Origin: Pseudomonas putida
GTDB lineage: Bacteria; Pseudomonadota; Gammaproteobacteria; Pseudomonadales; Pseudomonadaceae
Direction: 5' to 3'
Assembly (NCBI RefSeq): GCF_002741075.1
Contig: NZ_CP016634.1
Span: 3,440,001-3,504,000 of the forward strand
Length of the DNA stretch: 64,000 bases
A program made the position numbers and the translations under genes. Positions 1-7,303 of the stretch are shown one piece after another. Numbering within the stretch: the stretch's first letter is position 1; each line of letters begins with the position of its first letter. A model generated the notes under the pieces. The model made no database searches. It worked only from the letters and a program-made list of their open reading frames with translations, and was not told the origin of the DNA.

Positions 1-1
1 G

Positions 2-136
2 GTGGATGGGGTCAGTGCAGCGGTGAGCATCGCCGAATCGCTGGTGAGGCTGGGCTTGAGCACCTCGAAAGTGCGTACCTATGCGACACCGCGTGCGAAG
101 AAAGTGGTGGGTTGGCCGATGATGTTCGGACGTTAA
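2..136 (+). CDS. 3' end of an unrecognised gene (partial)
   Basis: Only the last 44 codons are inside the window. The frame is open from base 2 and stops at TAA 134-136. The visible C-terminus has a short amphipathic stretch, then a basic segment ending in WPMMFGR. Codon use is typical of the neighbours. I do not recognise the family and cannot assign a function. A long imperfect hairpin follows 11 bases after the stop, and the next gene is convergent on the other strand. Confidence 0.45.
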   Translation: MDGVSAAVSIAESLVRLGLSTSKVRTYATPRAKKVVGWPMMFGR

Positions 137-147
137 GGCCTCGCTGT

Positions 148-192
148 GCGCCGTCCTCGCTTCCACAGCAGCAGTGGAAGCGACGACGGCGC
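148..192. repeat. 19-bp inverted repeat between convergent genes
   Basis: Bases 148-166 and 174-192 are reverse complements at 18 of 19 positions, with a 7-base loop (AGCAGCA). It lies between the stop of the first plus-strand gene (134-136) and the stop of the minus-strand small membrane protein (201). There is no T-run on either side, so it is not a textbook intrinsic terminator. It could act as a bidirectional transcription barrier or an mRNA 3'-end stabiliser. Confidence 0.7.
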
Positions 193-200
193 CAACATCC

Positions 201-446
201 TCACCTTCCGTGCACAGGTCGATCACGGCGCAAGAACAGGCACACCCCCATGACCATCGCAAACGTCTTCCAAGGCATGACGTCAATGCCATGAAACGTC
301 TCGAGATGTACGTAGAAAATGCTGCCCAGCCCTCCCATGAACAAGGCGATGCCCAGCCATTTGCGCAGTCCGGGCGCTTTCATCCGTCGGTCGATGAACA
401 ATGCCACGATGAACATCAATACGATTTGCAATGGATCTTCAAACAT
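201..446 (-). CDS. Small inner-membrane protein, unknown function
   Basis: The frame encodes 81 residues with two or three hydrophobic stretches: about residues 5-18 (PLQIVLMFIVALFI), about 30-46 (WLGIALFMGGLGSIFYV), and a shorter one near 60-72 (TFAMVMGVCLFL), ending in a basic tail. This suggests a small integral membrane protein. It starts with ATG only 5 bases after the stop of the upstream minus-strand hypothetical, so the two are probably translated from one message. No catalytic motif is visible and I do not recognise a family. It is real rather than a shadow because its composition is coherent and no long frame competes on the other strand. Confidence 0.5.
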   Translation of the reverse strand: MFEDPLQIVLMFIVALFIDRRMKAPGLRKWLGIALFMGGLGSIFYVHLETFHGIDVMPWKTFAMVMGVCLFLRRDRPVHGR

Positions 447-451
447 AGGGC

Positions 452-904
452 TCAGTACTTGAAGATCATTGAAATGGATGAATGCCGAGGCCCGATGCCA
501 CTGCGAACGCTGGCATCGATACCGATCAACCGGTCGCCTGCGTAATAACGCAGCAAACGTTCAGCGACGAACGCGAGGGTATCGACTTTGGTTGCTACAG
601 CGATCCGCGCACGCAAGACGGCGCCAGAGATCGCGTCAGTTAACGTGCACCGCTGATCATTGAGCGCGCCGTATTGTCCACGGTTCAGCGGCTGTGAAAT
701 CACCACTTTCATGAGGCAGGGTAGTTCCCTTGCCTGCATCCGGTCATAGAGCTTCATTGCTCTTTCGATGATGCGATTGTTTATCTGCCGTGCCACGTCG
801 AAGGAAAGCGTCTTTAACTGAGAACGTCGCCTGACCTCGCAGTCCAGAATGTCAAAGACCACATCCCGATAGCCGATCACTCGATAGCTGTTGTTGTTTT
901 GCAT
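452..904 (-). CDS. Hypothetical protein, 150 aa
   Basis: A soluble, charged protein of 150 residues if translation starts at the ATG at 902-904. That ATG has an AGGGTAGG-like purine stretch just upstream, and the in-frame extension to 970 has no better start. The middle contains a helical, Arg-rich segment (about residues 25-55) and a second one near 95-125. No signal peptide, membrane segment or known motif is evident. It lies immediately upstream of the small membrane protein, with 5 bases between them. Function unknown. Confidence 0.5.
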   Translation of the reverse strand: MQNNNSYRVIGYRDVVFDILDCEVRRRSQLKTLSFDVARQINNRIIERAMKLYDRMQARELPCLMKVVISQPLNRGQYGALNDQRCTLTDAISGAVLRARIAVATKVDTLAFVAERLLRYYAGDRLIGIDASVRSGIGPRHSSISMIFKY

Positions 905-1046
905 GCACCTACCCTTGCGTTCAAAGTCATCGCTGGAACGCAGAAGGTGCCTTGCCAGAGGCGCGAGCAATACCCGCCGTTTCGTTGTTTACCGCATGAT
1001 TTTTCCAAGCCGGCAATGAGGCTAATTTCCCTAAGACACAGATGCC

Positions 1047-1385
1047 TCAGTCATCGCGCGTCAGCACTTCCAGCAACTCGATTTCGAACGTCAGGTCGGA
1101 ATGGGGCGGGATCGACCCTACGTTGCGCTCGCCATATCCCAAATGCGCCGGCACCATCAGCTTGCGCTTGCCGCCAACGCGCATGCCCATCAGGCCCTGG
1201 TCCCAGCCTTTGATGACTCGACCGGTCCCGATCACACACTGAAACGGCTTGCCTCGCGACCAGGACGAATCGAACTCGCTGCCATCGGCCAGCCAGCCGG
1301 TGTACTGGGTGGTGATCAGCGCGCCCTTGACCACGGCCTTGCCGTCGCCTTCCTGGATATCGATGATTTGCAGTTCGCTGCTCAT
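1047..1385 (-). CDS. FKBP-type peptidyl-prolyl cis-trans isomerase
   Basis: A 112-residue single-domain FKBP. Family landmarks are visible in order: YTGWLADGSEFDSSW (about residues 28-42), the PFQCVIGTGRVIKGWDQGL core (about 47-65), the GMRVGGKRKLMVPAHLGYG segment, and a C-terminal beta-strand ending ELLEVL. These correspond to the rotamase pocket of FKBP proteins, which catalyse cis-trans isomerisation of Xaa-Pro bonds. There is no signal peptide, so it is probably cytoplasmic, and no extra domain. The length fits the short FKBP class common in pseudomonads. It is followed on the same strand by nothing closely linked, and the exporter gene lies 39 bases upstream. Confidence 0.93.
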   Translation of the reverse strand: MSSELQIIDIQEGDGKAVVKGALITTQYTGWLADGSEFDSSWSRGKPFQCVIGTGRVIKGWDQGLMGMRVGGKRKLMVPAHLGYGERNVGSIPPHSDLTFEIELLEVLTRDD

Positions 1386-1424
1386 GGCGGTTTCCTCGAA
1401 GCGGATTTCGTGGCCGCCCTTTTC

Positions 1425-2366
1425 TCAGGAATGCGCCGCTTTGGCAAGACGTCGTGGCGCCTCGTGCTGGCGCATCGACCACAGCACGCCGCCAATCACC
1501 AGGATGATCGCTGCGGCTTCAAGCAGGGTCGGCCCGGAATGCCGCCAAAGGAAGGCATAGAGCAAAGCGAACAGCGTCTCGAAGACGATCAGTTGCCCAC
1601 TCAAGGTCAGCGGCAGGCGCCTTGAGGCGGCGTTCCAGAAGGCGGTGGCCAACCAGGACCCGAATACCGCGCAGCCAAGGCATGCCACCCAGAACCACCA
1701 CCAACGCGAGGCAGGTGCTTGCACCTGCAACTGCTGCGGCTGCCACCCAGCCAATAGCGCGACCATGACCAGGCTCGCCAGGCCAGTCATGACGCCAATC
1801 AGTACCGACCACTGATGCCCATCGAAATGCCCGCAACGCTTTAGGCAACGGCTGTTTTGACCGGCGTACCACGTCCAGCACGCCAGCGCCCCCAGGGCGT
1901 AGAATAGCCCCAGCAGTTTGTCGGTGACATCGCCGGGGGCGAAAGCGAAGGTTTCCAGATTGATGCACAGCATGCCGGCCAGGATGAGCGCCAAAGGCCC
2001 GGCCAGACGTGCCAAGGGGACTGCACCGCTGTCGTTGCGCCCGTACAAGGTGATGGTGAGCGGGAGAATGCCGACGATCAACGAAGCCGGCGCAACGCCC
2101 AGGTGTTGAATGGCCGCAGCCAGGCAGATGAAATACACGAGGTTGCCGACCACCGCCAGACGCAAGAGCATCCACACATCCTGCAGGGTCAGCCGACGCA
2201 GATGCCGAGCCATGGGCAACAGCATCAAAAGCGAAAGCACGCCGACCATCAGGTAGCGCACTGTGCTGAGCAGCATCGGGCTGAACTCCGGCAACAACTC
2301 CGGAACCATGATCACCCCGCCCCACAACCCACCGGCCATGCCGGCATACATCACACCGCGTTTCAC
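1425..2366 (-). CDS. DMT-superfamily (EamA-type) transporter
   Basis: A 313-residue protein with about ten hydrophobic helices arranged as two EamA-like halves. The first half begins near residue 6 and contains a GGLWGGV motif and RYLMVGVLSLLML. The second begins near residue 150. This is the architecture of drug/metabolite exporters of the inner membrane, whose substrates (amino acids, metabolites, toxic compounds) cannot be read from sequence. The start is a GTG at 2364-2366 with an AGAGGAG Shine-Dalgarno seven bases upstream, which favours it over the internal ATG five codons later. It is probably its own unit, 102 bases from the GFA gene. Confidence 0.88.
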   Translation of the reverse strand: MKRGVMYAGMAGGLWGGVIMVPELLPEFSPMLLSTVRYLMVGVLSLLMLLPMARHLRRLTLQDVWMLLRLAVVGNLVYFICLAAAIQHLGVAPASLIVGILPLTITLYGRNDSGAVPLARLAGPLALILAGMLCINLETFAFAPGDVTDKLLGLFYALGALACWTWYAGQNSRCLKRCGHFDGHQWSVLIGVMTGLASLVMVALLAGWQPQQLQVQAPASRWWWFWVACLGCAVFGSWLATAFWNAASRRLPLTLSGQLIVFETLFALLYAFLWRHSGPTLLEAAAIILVIGGVLWSMRQHEAPRRLAKAAHS

Positions 2367-2468
2367 CTGTCTGCTCCTCTTGATCAGACTGGCAGGCTAT
2401 CGCGAGGCCCCGCTTTGGGCAAAGCTCATTACGCAGGTGTTCGCCGAATGGTTGCTGGTGGTCGCGGG

Positions 2469-2876
2469 TTAGCCGAGTTGCTCGAACGCTTCCTGGCCGG
2501 TCAGTTCCTTGGTCTGGTTGGCGAAGCAGTACCAGGCTGGCTTTTGCTCGACGAAGATCTGCAGGTCGAAGGCCCAGGCTTCGTCGCCATCCAGCAGGCC
2601 TACCGGGATGGCGTAGAAATCGTTGGCTTTGAGGCGATAGTACAGGTGCGTGCCGCACTGGCCGCAGAACCCGCGCTGGGCCCAATCAGAGGAGTCGTAG
2701 ACGCTTGGCGCGCGGCCTTCGATCGTTGGGGGTTGGCTGCAATGGACGACCAGCAGAGGGCCGCCGGTCCACTTGCGACACATGCTGCAGTGGCAGGCGC
2801 TGATATGAGTGTTGTCGACGGTGACCTTCAGACGGGTTGCGCCGCAGAGGCAGGTGCCTTGTTTTTCCAGGGACAT
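2469..2876 (-). CDS. GFA/CENP-V domain protein (putative zinc-binding glutathione-dependent enzyme family)
   Basis: A 135-residue protein carrying the Cys pattern of the GFA fold: CLCGATRL near residues 9-16, CHCSMCRKWTG near 29-39, and a CGQCGTHLYYR motif near 75-85. In the family these cysteines bind zinc. The founding member is the glutathione-dependent formaldehyde-activating enzyme, but most bacterial paralogues have no proven substrate, so the family name should not be read as a function. The start is ATG 2874-2876 with a strong AAGGAG upstream. It faces a 750-bp repeat-rich region and has no operon partner. Confidence 0.88.
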   Translation of the reverse strand: MSLEKQGTCLCGATRLKVTVDNTHISACHCSMCRKWTGGPLLVVHCSQPPTIEGRAPSVYDSSDWAQRGFCGQCGTHLYYRLKANDFYAIPVGLLDGDEAWAFDLQIFVEQKPAWYCFANQTKELTGQEAFEQLG

Positions 2877-2945
2877 GGTGGGGCTCCTTGCGTTTGGGAC
2901 TGGGAAGTATAGGTGGTGGTTTCTTTTGGGCTTGGGCTTTCAGAT

Positions 2946-3130
2946 TGTGTGAATATCCGGTGTTGGTGGTGGCGCCACTGGCGCTTTTCGCCTTTGGCGA
3001 CCTACTTTTGCTCCGTCTTGGGCAAAAGTAGGCAAAAGCCGCTGGCTCCCACATGCGGCCCGGCGCTTCGCACCGGGTTCCCTCGCTGCGGTGTCTTGCG
3101 GGGCTTCTGAGGTCGCGGTTGGGGGTGTCT
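2946..3130 (+). repeat. Long dispersed repeat, left arm (copy A)
   Basis: This arm is related in inverted orientation to 3370-3604. Bases 3060-3104 are identical over 45 bases to the reverse complement of 3447-3491, and flanking similarity is partial (for example CTTGGGCAAAAGTAGGCAAA against CTTGGCCAAAGTAACCAAA). Its outer edge, about 2946-2972, also resembles 31187-31210. It contains no convincing gene: the short open frames crossing it lack start signals. It belongs to the gene-free block 2877-3623. Confidence 0.75.
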
Positions 3131-3192
3131 GGACTATCGCGCATAAAAAGCAACGGCAACGGTTACAAACTAACTATTTTATTGTTCGTTCA

Positions 3193-3224
3193 GGCCTATT
3201 CGCGGGTAAACCCGCTCCTACAGG
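3193..3224 (+). repeat. REP element
   Basis: Contains the Pseudomonas REP core GCGGGTAAACCCGC inside a CGCGGGTAAACCCGCTCC context and ends CTACAGGC. It pairs in inverted orientation with the REP at 3254-3286 to form a BIME-like doublet. The doublet sits in the centre of the larger inverted repeat pair (2946-3130 and 3370-3604). Confidence 0.85.
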
Positions 3225-3253
3225 CACTGCGCCGTTCTCAAGAGCTGCGGTGA

Positions 3254-3286
3254 GCCTGTGGGAGCGGGTTCACCCGCGAATGGGCC
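3254..3286 (-). repeat. REP element (inverted partner)
   Basis: Reads GCCTGTGGGAGCGGGTTC followed by ACCCGCGAATGGGCC. It is the inverted partner of 3193-3224, separated by about 29 bases, and gives a stem-loop-capable doublet. Such REP pairs are abundant between genes in P. putida-group genomes. Confidence 0.85.
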
Positions 3287-3369
3287 AAAAAGCTCACCAC
3301 AAAAACCACTGAATGAAACAACGCCAGCCCAGGCGCCGCCTGTAACTTGCGCCCCATCAGCAGGCCGAG

Positions 3370-3604
3370 CGGAGGTGTCTGGAAGGGAAGGCGCGTAGCG
3401 CCCTTCGGCGGTAGCCGAACTGGCGCAGCCAGCCGGAGGCCGCGAGGCCCCGCAAGACACCGCAGCGAGGGAACCCGGTGCGAAGCGCCGGGGCGTATGC
3501 CGGGGCGCAGCGGCTTTGGTTACTTTGGCCAAGACCAAAAGTGACCCGCCGTAAGGGCGCAAAGGTGACTAAGCGTCGACAAATCAAACGGATATGCCCA
3601 CAAC
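3370..3604 (-). repeat. Long dispersed repeat, right arm (copy B)
   Basis: Inverted counterpart of 2946-3130, with a 45-base perfect match at 3447-3491. Its outer module, 3557-3604, recurs with two mismatches over 48 bases at 31209-31256, upstream of flhA. Together with the central REP pair it makes a roughly 650-bp nested palindromic block. No transposase gene is present, so it is probably a non-autonomous or purely structural repeat. Confidence 0.8.
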
Positions 3605-3623
3605 TCCCCAATCCACAACCCAC

Positions 3624-4412
3624 TCAGACAAAAATCACCCCACGCAGATACAAAGCCCCCCGCCCACTGATGATCACCCGCCCATTCCCCGGCACTTCAC
3701 ATTCCAGCTGCCCCTTGCGCGCTCCACCCTGCTCACACACCAACCGCCGCTTGCCCAGCCGCTCGGACCAGTAAGGCGCCAGCGATGTATGCGCCGACCC
3801 TGTCACCGGGTCTTCATTGACACCAACCTTCGGACCGAACCAGCGGGTAACGAAATCAAACCCACCTCCGGGCGCTGTTACCGCAATTCCTCGTACGTCA
3901 AACGCGGACAGCGCCACAAAATCCGGCGTCAGCGTCTTGAGCAGCGCGGCATCGTCGATCACCAGCACAAAGTCGTCCGTGCGATACAGTGCACGGGCAC
4001 TGGCCAGCCCCAGCGCCTGGAGCAACGCCTGAGGAATATCGACCGCCACCGGCTGCTTGGCCGGAAAGTCCATCGCCAGCAATCCATCGGCACCACGGCT
4101 GACACGAAGTTCTCCACTGCGGGTATTGAACCGCAGCACTTCGGCCTGCTCCCCCAACTGCTCGAACAGTACCCAGGCCGCCGCCAGGGTCGCATGCCCA
4201 CACAGGTCTACTTCAACGGTCGGCGTGAACCAGCGAAGATCGAACGTCTCGCCGTTGCGCACGAAGTACGCGGTCTCGGACAGGTTGTTTTCCTCGGCGA
4301 TACGCTGCAGCGTCTCGTCGGGCAGCCAATTGTCCAACGGGACCACCGCTGCGGGATTGCCACCAAATGGCGCGGTGCTGAACGCATCGACCTGGAAGAT
4401 TTCGAGTTGCAT
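3624..4412 (-). CDS. PhzF-family isomerase-like protein
   Basis: A 262-residue protein that begins MQLEIFQVDAFS and contains the PhzF-family landmarks FGGNPAAVV (about residues 15-23), the glutamate in NNLSETAYFV (about 41-50, the position of the catalytic acid in PhzF), RWFTPTVEVDLCGHATL (about 58-74), and DPVTGSAH near the C-terminus. PhzF itself isomerises a dihydro-anthranilate in phenazine synthesis. Stand-alone members such as this one, with no other phz genes nearby, have unknown substrates. The ATG at 4410-4412 is preceded by TAGGAG at good spacing, so I reject the longer in-frame start at 4526. Confidence 0.9.
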   Translation of the reverse strand: MQLEIFQVDAFSTAPFGGNPAAVVPLDNWLPDETLQRIAEENNLSETAYFVRNGETFDLRWFTPTVEVDLCGHATLAAAWVLFEQLGEQAEVLRFNTRSGELRVSRGADGLLAMDFPAKQPVAVDIPQALLQALGLASARALYRTDDFVLVIDDAALLKTLTPDFVALSAFDVRGIAVTAPGGGFDFVTRWFGPKVGVNEDPVTGSAHTSLAPYWSERLGKRRLVCEQGGARKGQLECEVPGNGRVIISGRGALYLRGVIFV

Positions 4413-4580
4413 GCAAAAGCTCCTAACGCCCAGCATCCCGCCGGGCAGGTTCTGGGAAAATTCAGGAACGAACAGGCGCCAGTGCGCATTGACCGGCGAA
4501 GCGTGCTTGCACAGGGAGGGCTGCAAGGGCGCGATAGCCGAGCCATGCGGACAACAGGACAGTGTTGCTCATACGCCCCC

Positions 4581-4657
4581 AGCTCAAAGGTGAGCTGGGA
4601 TTATGCGGGGTCACCCGCCAGTACAGTCAATTGAAAGTTAAGGCCTTAACTGTACTG
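4581..4657. repeat. Cluster of small inverted repeats in a 260-bp gap
   Basis: The gap 4413-4672 between phzF-like and the lipoprotein gene holds AGCTCA-AAGG-TGAGCT (4581-4596), a 16-base perfect palindrome AGTTAAGGCCTTAACT (4636-4651), and outer arms CAGTACAGT (4619-4627) and ACTGTACTG (4649-4657). They lie just past the end of the ccm operon and upstream of the PhzF-like start. They may be operator sites or a weak 3'-end structure. No T-run makes a clear terminator. Confidence 0.5.
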
Positions 4658-4672
4658 TAATGGTCGAGCAAA

Positions 4673-5095
4673 CTACTGGGCGAAGGCGCGTCCCAGACCG
4701 CCAGGCACACCGCTGCTGTCGGTTTCCTGCCAGGGCCCGTCAGGGCTGAGCGACCAACTCCAGCCGTTGTTCCAGCGGTAATAGGTGCGCTGGCGGTAGA
4801 AAGTATTGGTCTTGTTCTCCAGTACATAGACGCCCATGCGCGGATCCCAGTGGCTCGCTCCGCCCGGCGGTGGAGCGAAACTGGCGGAGGTGCGTGGCAT
4901 AGGCTTGGGAATCGCTGCGGGCTTGCTGGGCTGGGTGCCTGGCGGCTGACTCCCCGGTAGCGGCTTGACCGCAGGCCCCTGGTGGGGAGGCCTGGTCTCT
5001 ATCGGTGGCAAGCGCTCCTGGCTGGGTGGATGCACCGTACACGCGGAAAGACCCAGGGCCAGGGTGATCAGGGTCAGGCGCACGGTGCTGTTCAT
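4673..5095 (-). CDS. Proline-rich lipoprotein at the end of the ccm operon
   Basis: A 140-residue protein with an N-terminal lipoprotein signal: MNSTVRLTLITLALGLSAC ends in a lipobox (LSAC) with the cysteine at residue 19, predicting lipidation in the envelope. Residues 20-80 are proline-rich and low in complexity. The C-terminal half is aromatic (YRQRTYYRWNNGWSWS). It starts 12 bases after ccmI, so it probably shares the ccm transcript. Whether it takes part in cytochrome maturation is unknown; I infer only co-expression. Confidence 0.75.
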   Translation of the reverse strand: MNSTVRLTLITLALGLSACTVHPPSQERLPPIETRPPHQGPAVKPLPGSQPPGTQPSKPAAIPKPMPRTSASFAPPPGGASHWDPRMGVYVLENKTNTFYRQRTYYRWNNGWSWSLSPDGPWQETDSSGVPGGLGRAFAQ

Positions 5096-5107
5096 GGAGT
5101 CACTCTC

Positions 5108-6301
5108 TTATGGATCTGGGCTGTCGATGGTCAGTTGTTGAGTACCCTGCGTCCGGGTAGGCAACGGCGAACTCTGGCCAACCCATTCGCCCTGGGTCGG
5201 CTGACCTGCACGCGAGATTCGGGCAACGAGTTGGACTTCGGGGAAGTCCGACAGTTTCATCTGCGGCATCATTGCATCGGCGTCCGAAAGCTCCACTTCC
5301 AATGGCAACTGCGCCACAGTCACGCGCTTGGCAGCCAAGGGCATGGGGGGGCCGCTGATGGCCCGAGCGAAGATGAACACCGTGTCGTCTGGCTTGACCT
5401 TGTCCTTGAGCGCATCAGCCAGTGCTACCCGCACTTTCAGGCGTGCGGCTTCAGGCGCTGCGGTCGGGGTTCCCCCTGCAGCCTTGAGCCGTTCGGCGGC
5501 GCGGTCGATACCGCCCTGCAAAGCGGTGCGCGACGCATCACCTTCGGGCAACTGGACCAATAGACGTTGCCAGTAATCGATCGCCTCCTGATAGCGCTCG
5601 CCCTCGAAAGCTGCGATACCGCGCAGCCCTAGGCTGGTGACCTCTTTGGGGTCCGTCTTTAGTGCTTCGTCGGTCAGGGCTTGTACCTGTGGGCTCCATT
5701 GCTTGTTGGCGGCAAAGTACAGGGCTTGTGCCCACTGGCCGAGCAGCTCTGGTTGTCGCCCCGCGAGGGTCACGGCACGTTCGAAGGTACGGGCCGCATC
5801 AGCCGGGCGCTGCTCGGCCATGTAGGCGCGACCAAGGAAATACAGGCCTTCGGCCGAGTCAGGTTGGGCTTGCACGGCGCGCTCCAGGCGCTCGGTCATT
5901 TCTTCCATTGATTGCGGCGCTTGGGCGAACTCCTGGGTCAGCTCGACCTTGTCGGCAGCGCCGAAGTGCAAATACAGACCCAGCCCCAGGGCCGGCACCA
6001 GCACCGCCGCAAGCAGCGGCAGGGCTTTGCCCAGATGGCCTTGGCGTGGTGCTTCGGCGCCGTCAGTGTCGGCCAACAGTTCACGGGCGGCCTCGTCACG
6101 GCCCTTGGCCAACTGTTCGTTATCGAGTACGCCGGCTTCCTGCTGCGCAGCCAGCTCGGCCACACGCTCTTGGTACAGGGCAACGTTAAGGGCAGTGCGA
6201 TCCTCCTCCTGCTGCCGTCGACGGCCAAGCAGGACAGGGATCAGCAGAAAAGCCAGGGCCGCGAGCAACAGCAGGCCCGCGCTAAGCCAAAATTCAGTCA
6301 T
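5108..6301 (-). CDS. ccmI: Cytochrome c maturation protein CcmI
   Basis: A 397-residue protein starting at the ATG that overlaps the ccmH stop region by 8 bases. An N-terminal membrane helix (about residues 5-25) is followed by a basic cytoplasmic linker, a second hydrophobic segment (about 85-105) and a periplasmic TPR-like region (residues about 125-265, with [21 protein letters not shown] repeats), then a beta-rich C-terminal domain. This matches CcmI/CycH, which holds apocytochrome c for the haem lyase. The C-terminal domain resembles the part of CcmI that binds the apocytochrome tail. An in-frame start further upstream lies inside ccmH and is unlikely. Confidence 0.95.
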   Translation of the reverse strand: MTEFWLSAGLLLLAALAFLLIPVLLGRRRQQEEDRTALNVALYQERVAELAAQQEAGVLDNEQLAKGRDEAARELLADTDGAEAPRQGHLGKALPLLAAVLVPALGLGLYLHFGAADKVELTQEFAQAPQSMEEMTERLERAVQAQPDSAEGLYFLGRAYMAEQRPADAARTFERAVTLAGRQPELLGQWAQALYFAANKQWSPQVQALTDEALKTDPKEVTSLGLRGIAAFEGERYQEAIDYWQRLLVQLPEGDASRTALQGGIDRAAERLKAAGGTPTAAPEAARLKVRVALADALKDKVKPDDTVFIFARAISGPPMPLAAKRVTVAQLPLEVELSDADAMMPQMKLSDFPEVQLVARISRAGQPTQGEWVGQSSPLPTRTQGTQQLTIDSPDP

Positions 6302-6770
6302 GGGTCTGTTCTTTATCCAGCAGTTTGGCGAGACGCTCGCGTTCTTCGGCGGACAGTTGCTCGGAGGCATTCGCCACAGGATGTCGACGACGGCGCACGA
6401 TCAGCGCCAGCACCACGAAGCCGCCAGCCAGGAGGATCCCCGGGCCGAACCAGAGCAACCAGGTCCGCCCGGTGAGCGCTGGTTTGTAACGCACGAAATC
6501 ACCGTAGCGATCGACCATGAAGTCGACGATCTGCTGGTTGCTCTTGCCTTCGCCCAGCATGCGGAAGATCTCCCGGCGCAGATCGGCGGCGATCGGCGCG
6601 TTGGAGTCGGCGATGTCCTGATTCTGGCACTTGGGGCAGCGCAGTTCCTTGGTCAGTTGCTGGTAACGCTCACGCTCGGCGTCATCACGAAACTGATAGG
6701 TGTCGATGGCCGCCTTGGCCACGCCAGTCAAGCTCAACCCCAGTACGGCAGCAGCGAGCCAGCGCTTCAT
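6294..6770 (-). CDS. ccmH: Cytochrome c maturation thiol oxidoreductase CcmH
   Basis: A 158-residue protein with a cleavable-type signal peptide (residues 1-20, ending AKA) and a CPKCQNQ motif with cysteines 45 and 48. That is the CXXC of CcmH/CycL, which helps reduce apocytochrome c before haem attachment. A C-terminal membrane helix (about residues 105-125) anchors the periplasmic three-helix domain, and the tail is acidic/basic and cytoplasmic. It overlaps dsbE/ccmG by 4 bases and ccmI by 8, typical of translational coupling in this operon. Confidence 0.96.
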   Translation of the reverse strand: MKRWLAAAVLGLSLTGVAKAAIDTYQFRDDAERERYQQLTKELRCPKCQNQDIADSNAPIAADLRREIFRMLGEGKSNQQIVDFMVDRYGDFVRYKPALTGRTWLLWFGPGILLAGGFVVLALIVRRRRHPVANASEQLSAEERERLAKLLDKEQTHD

Positions 6771-7303
6771 GGCTTGGCCTCATCGACCAACCCTTGATAC
6801 AGCGGCGCCAGTTGCTCACGCCATACCGTGGCGTCGACCACGCCCACGTGCTTGTAGCGGATGATGCCCTTGGCATCGATGAGGAAGGTTTCCGGTGCGC
6901 CGTACACGCCCAGGTCCAGGCCCAGGCTGCCCTGCTCGTCACGGATGTTCAACTGGTAGGGATTGTGGAAGTCGGCCAGCCACTTAAGCGCCGAGGCGTT
7001 GTCGTCCTTGTAGTTGACGCCGTGGATCACCACGCCCTGTTCGGCCAACTGGTTCAAGTAGGGATGCTCCACCTTGCACGATGGGCACCAGGTCGCCCAG
7101 ACGTTGACCAGCGCCGGGCGTCCCTGCAGGTCCGCCGGGGTCAGCGTACGATCCCCCTGGACCGACGCCAGGGAGAACGCCGGGAAGGGCTTGCCGATCA
7201 TCGCCGAGGGCAGTTCGTCGGGCTTGAGGAACAGCCCCTTGTACAGAAAGACCGCCACCAGCAAGAACACCGCCAGTGGCACTACCATGATCCAACGCTT
7301 CAT
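6767..7303 (-). CDS. ccmG: Thiol:disulfide interchange protein CcmG (DsbE)
   Basis: A 178-residue membrane-anchored thioredoxin. An N-terminal helix (residues 5-22) is followed by the thioredoxin fold with active site WCPSC (cysteines 73 and 76) and the cis-proline region GAPETFLID. CcmG delivers reductant from CcdA/DsbD to CcmH and apocytochrome c in the periplasm. The usual active site is WCPTC; here Ser replaces Thr, which is conservative. It overlaps ccmF by 4 bases and ccmH by 4. Confidence 0.96.
   Translation of the reverse strand: MKRWIMVVPLAVFLLVAVFLYKGLFLKPDELPSAMIGKPFPAFSLASVQGDRTLTPADLQGRPALVNVWATWCPSCKVEHPYLNQLAEQGVVIHGVNYKDDNASALKWLADFHNPYQLNIRDEQGSLGLDLGVYGAPETFLIDAKGIIRYKHVGVVDATVWREQLAPLYQGLVDEAKP

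Noticed and set aside
3553..3774. Short open frames running through the repeat block near 3 kb
   Set aside because: They overlap repeated, inverted sequences and lack ribosome-binding sites and coherent protein features.
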